The notes below the pieces were generated by a model. That model did not search any database, was not told the origin of the DNA, and saw only the letters and a program-made list of their open reading frames with translations. From assembly GCA_963677625.2 (NCBI GenBank), contig CAXXSW010000006.1, forward strand, positions 1 through 64,000: a stretch of DNA of 64,000 nucleotides, in the 5' to 3' direction. This document shows positions 62,046-64,000 of the stretch, one piece after another. Made by a program: the position numbers and the translations under genes. The DNA is from UBA1351 sp963677625. Its GTDB lineage: Bacteria > Bacillota > Clostridia > Lachnospirales > Vallitaleaceae. Positions within the stretch are counted from its first letter, which is position 1. Each line of letters begins with the position of its first letter.

Positions 62046-62141
62046 AAATAAATCCTCCTAATAATCTTTATCAACTTTATGCTACCACATATTGTAGCTA
62101 TTGTCACCTAATAACAGTTTTCTCAGTAAATTTTTTTCAGA

Positions 62142-62170
62142 TTGAGACCGCTCTTTTCTTAGTGTATAAT
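62142..62170 (+). promoter_or_regulatory. Promoter of galM
   Basis: TTGAGA (62142-62147), 17 bp, TATAAT (62165-62170), 75 bp before the start codon. Confidence 0.75.
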
Positions 62171-62244
62171 AAAGAAAACTTTATTCTAGGGAATAGAGTA
62201 ATAAAACCAAATAATGTGATTCAGGTTTAGCAAAGGAGAGCATA

Positions 62245-63291
62245 ATGAAAATAACGAGTCAACCATTCGGTAAAACATCGAATCATAAAGAGGTAACCGA
62301 GTATACGATGACCAATAACCACGGAGCCAGTGTATCTATACTTACCTACGGTGGTGTCATTAACAAGGTCATCGTTCCAGATGCAAAAGGCCAGTTAGCC
62401 AATGTAGTTATAGGCTATGATTCTATACAAGAATACGAAACCTGTTCTGGCTTTATCGGAGCCGCCATTGGTCGTTCTGCCGGTAGAATTGCTGGAGGAA
62501 AGCTAACTATTGATAAGGTATTATATCAATTGCCAATTAATCAAGCTAGCAATAACCTTCATGGTGGGGACAATGGCTTTGATAAACAAATCTTTGAAGC
62601 AACTGAACTACTTGAAGACAAGAAAGCAAGTGTGACCCTTCACTATTTAAGCCCTGACATGGAAGGCGGCTTTCCAGGTAACCTTGACGTAAATATAACC
62701 TATTCCTTTGATGATGATAATGCATTGACCCTTAAATATGTCTGTACAACAGATAAAAAGACCTTTGTCAATCTGACCAATCATTCCTACTTTAATCTAA
62801 GCAGTGATTATAAGACCAAGATTCTCGATCATGAACTCATGATAAAAGCGGATCATGTGTTAGCTGTTGATGAAGTTACCATACCCGTTTCTATTGTCCC
62901 AGTTAAAGATACTCCATTTGATTTTACAAGCTCCAAACCTATAGGTCGTGACATTGATGCCGATAATGAACAAATCAAGTTTGGTAGTGGATATGACCAT
63001 GCCTTCCAGCTAAATCAACCAGGTCAAGGTCCTCAAATCGTAACTAAAGACCCTAAGACAGGACGTATTATGGAAGTAACCACAGATGAGGCATGTGTTG
63101 TCTTCTACTCAGGTAACTTCTTAGAACCAGACTGTAAAGCCCAAGATGGCACTCCTCTTCACCCAAGAGCAGCTTTTTGTCTGGAAACCCAGTACTATCC
63201 CGATTGTATGAATAATGACTTCTTAGAACCAAAGTTCTTGAGTCCAGATCAAGTTTATAGGAGCAAAACGACTTATAAATTCAGTGTATAG
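62245..63291 (+). CDS. galM: Aldose 1-epimerase (galactose mutarotase)
   Basis: 348 residues. Interconverts alpha and beta anomers. Motifs: IGRSAGRIAGGKLTID, NNLHGGDNGFDKQ, VNLTNHSYFNLS (His base), FGSGYDHAFQLN, VVFYSGNFL, FCLETQYYPD (Glu acid). Monocistronic; AAAGGAGAG site. No other gal genes nearby. Confidence 0.95.
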   Translation: MKITSQPFGKTSNHKEVTEYTMTNNHGASVSILTYGGVINKVIVPDAKGQLANVVIGYDSIQEYETCSGFIGAAIGRSAGRIAGGKLTIDKVLYQLPINQASNNLHGGDNGFDKQIFEATELLEDKKASVTLHYLSPDMEGGFPGNLDVNITYSFDDDNALTLKYVCTTDKKTFVNLTNHSYFNLSSDYKTKILDHELMIKADHVLAVDEVTIPVSIVPVKDTPFDFTSSKPIGRDIDADNEQIKFGSGYDHAFQLNQPGQGPQIVTKDPKTGRIMEVTTDEACVVFYSGNFLEPDCKAQDGTPLHPRAAFCLETQYYPDCMNNDFLEPKFLSPDQVYRSKTTYKFSV

Positions 63292-63552
63292 ACGAAAGAC
63301 AGCACCTAACTAGCTTTAAGGTTTTATAATTCCCAACTATATTTCATCTAAAGAACAGAGAGGCTTCGCCTCCTTTGCTTTAGGATTGTTGGCTTAGGTA
63401 AGTTTCCTTGTAGGCATCATGTCAGTCTTTTTGGACATGATGCTAAAATGGAGACCTTTCCTGTAGAAAAACAAGAAACGGAGATTTATAAGTCAAGCCA
63501 TGCCTAACACTATAAATCTCCGTTTTCAATATCTTATATACCTATAACCTAG
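63292..63552. other. Non-coding stretch with hairpins and terminator
   Basis: Holds three stems: GAGGC-TTC-GCCTC (63359-63371), GCATCATGTC/GACATGATGC (63414-63423, 63434-63443) and the terminator AAACGGAGATTTATA / TATAAATCTCCGTTT (63476-63525), which serves the CAP gene on the minus strand. The word AGAACAGAGAGGCTTCGCCTCC here recurs near 4848-4870. No gene. Confidence 0.6.
63476..63525. terminator. Terminator between galM and the CAP-domain gene
   Basis: 15-bp perfect stem with a 20-nt loop; T-rich on both sides. Confidence 0.8.
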
Positions 63553-64000
63553 CTATTTAGCCTCAAAATAATTTTCAGTCACATAGTAGGTATACTTTGA
63601 ACTCTCATCAACATATATGGAAATACCCACGTATTCCAATCTTTCATTTAGCTTATTCCTCTTATGCCCTTCCGAAAACATAAAGCCAAAATGCATATCC
63701 ATACCAGTCGAATAACCTCCAGCTACATTCTCAGCCCAATAGATTGCATGAATCCCTTGATCTGTCATACGCTCACGAGGTTCGGACCCGTCTGAACCTT
63801 TATGTCCAAAAACGTTCTCAGCCATATCTTTACTATGAAGATAGGCAGAATCGTGGGCTTGAAAAGAATAGCTAAGTGGTGCTACACCAACTTTTGCACG
63901 TTCAGCATTAGCTAGATAAAACATGGTCATTTCCTCACCGGCAATAGATTCTTCTGTATAATCCTTTATAAACTCAGTATTTCTATCTTGAATCATTACA
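63553..64000 (-). CDS. CAP-domain (SCP/PR-1-like) protein, probably cut by right edge
   Basis: 147 residues visible after a Met at 63996, but the frame is open to the edge and no ribosome site can be seen, so the N-terminus (usually a signal peptide) is likely outside. CAP core: MFYLANAERAKVGVAPLSYS, AYLHSKDMAENVFGHKGSDG (His), AENVAGGY, FMFSEGHKRNKL, EYVGISIYVDES. Secreted bacterial CAP proteins are common in spore-formers; function unknown. Confidence 0.85.
   Translation of the reverse strand, partial: VMIQDRNTEFIKDYTEESIAGEEMTMFYLANAERAKVGVAPLSYSFQAHDSAYLHSKDMAENVFGHKGSDGSEPRERMTDQGIHAIYWAENVAGGYSTGMDMHFGFMFSEGHKRNKLNERLEYVGISIYVDESSKYTYYVTENYFEAK

Overview
The window is low-GC chromosomal DNA of a Gram-positive, spore-former-type Clostridia (Bacillota; perhaps a Lachnospirales/Vallitalea-like lineage, which I infer only from gene content). 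Support comes from the murB-rapZ-yvcK-whiA-crh operon, strong AGGAGG ribosome sites, an LplB/LplC-type sugar transporter with a membrane AraC regulator, and a filamentous prophage that lacks an outer-membrane secretin. Genes for aerotolerance are present: thiol peroxidase with a PerR-like box, cytochrome bd oxidase with its CydDC exporter, and a Fur-boxed desaturase/aconitase unit.

Layout. 1-2954: aconitase (runs off the left edge) preceded by a frameshifted fatty-acid desaturase, both behind a promoter containing a Fur box. 3021-4785: a TPR-GGDEF gene broken by several frameshifts. 4939-8683: tpx, then an Hsp70 (HscC-like) / degenerate J-protein / DUF1266 cluster resembling the E. coli hscC-djlC-ybeU/R locus. 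8919-18175: a GT-B glycosyltransferase-like protein, FtsH, CobQ, a lipoprotein, and a 1128-residue protein joining a 7TMR-DISM receptor, GAF, GGDEF and a complete serpin. 18348-25309: an SGNH hydrolase and a carbohydrate ABC importer with its AraC regulator. 25623-34250: a transglutaminase-like protein, then an accessory zone with an intact IS21-family element (7-bp target duplication) and small membrane/nuclease-type genes, many broken, punctuated by five copies of a ~60-bp hairpin repeat.

34254-47890 is an integrated inovirus-like (filamentous phage) prophage of about 13.6 kb in the 3' end of tRNA-Leu(UAG), bounded by 58-bp direct repeats. It carries a repressor with a promoter/operator region, an ssDNA-binding-like protein, a TraX-family acyltransferase, an adsorption-protein-like gene, a pVI-like and a major-coat-like gene, tiny membrane proteins, a Zot/pI-type ATPase, a structured intergenic region, a rolling-circle Rep, a tyrosine integrase and a cargo block (4-fold beta-flower protein plus a two-gene membrane/unknown pair).

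47841-49042 is a seven-gene tRNA operon (Pro-Gly-Arg-His-Gln-Lys-Leu). 49073-63291 is core genome: yfcE-type phosphodiesterase, rdgB, rph; crh-whiA-yvcK-rapZ-murB; a cytoplasmic parvulin; cydABDC; galM. A CAP-domain protein runs to the right edge.

Several genes carry single-base indels, mostly in A/T homopolymers. Whether these are true pseudogenes or assembly errors cannot be decided from the sequence alone.
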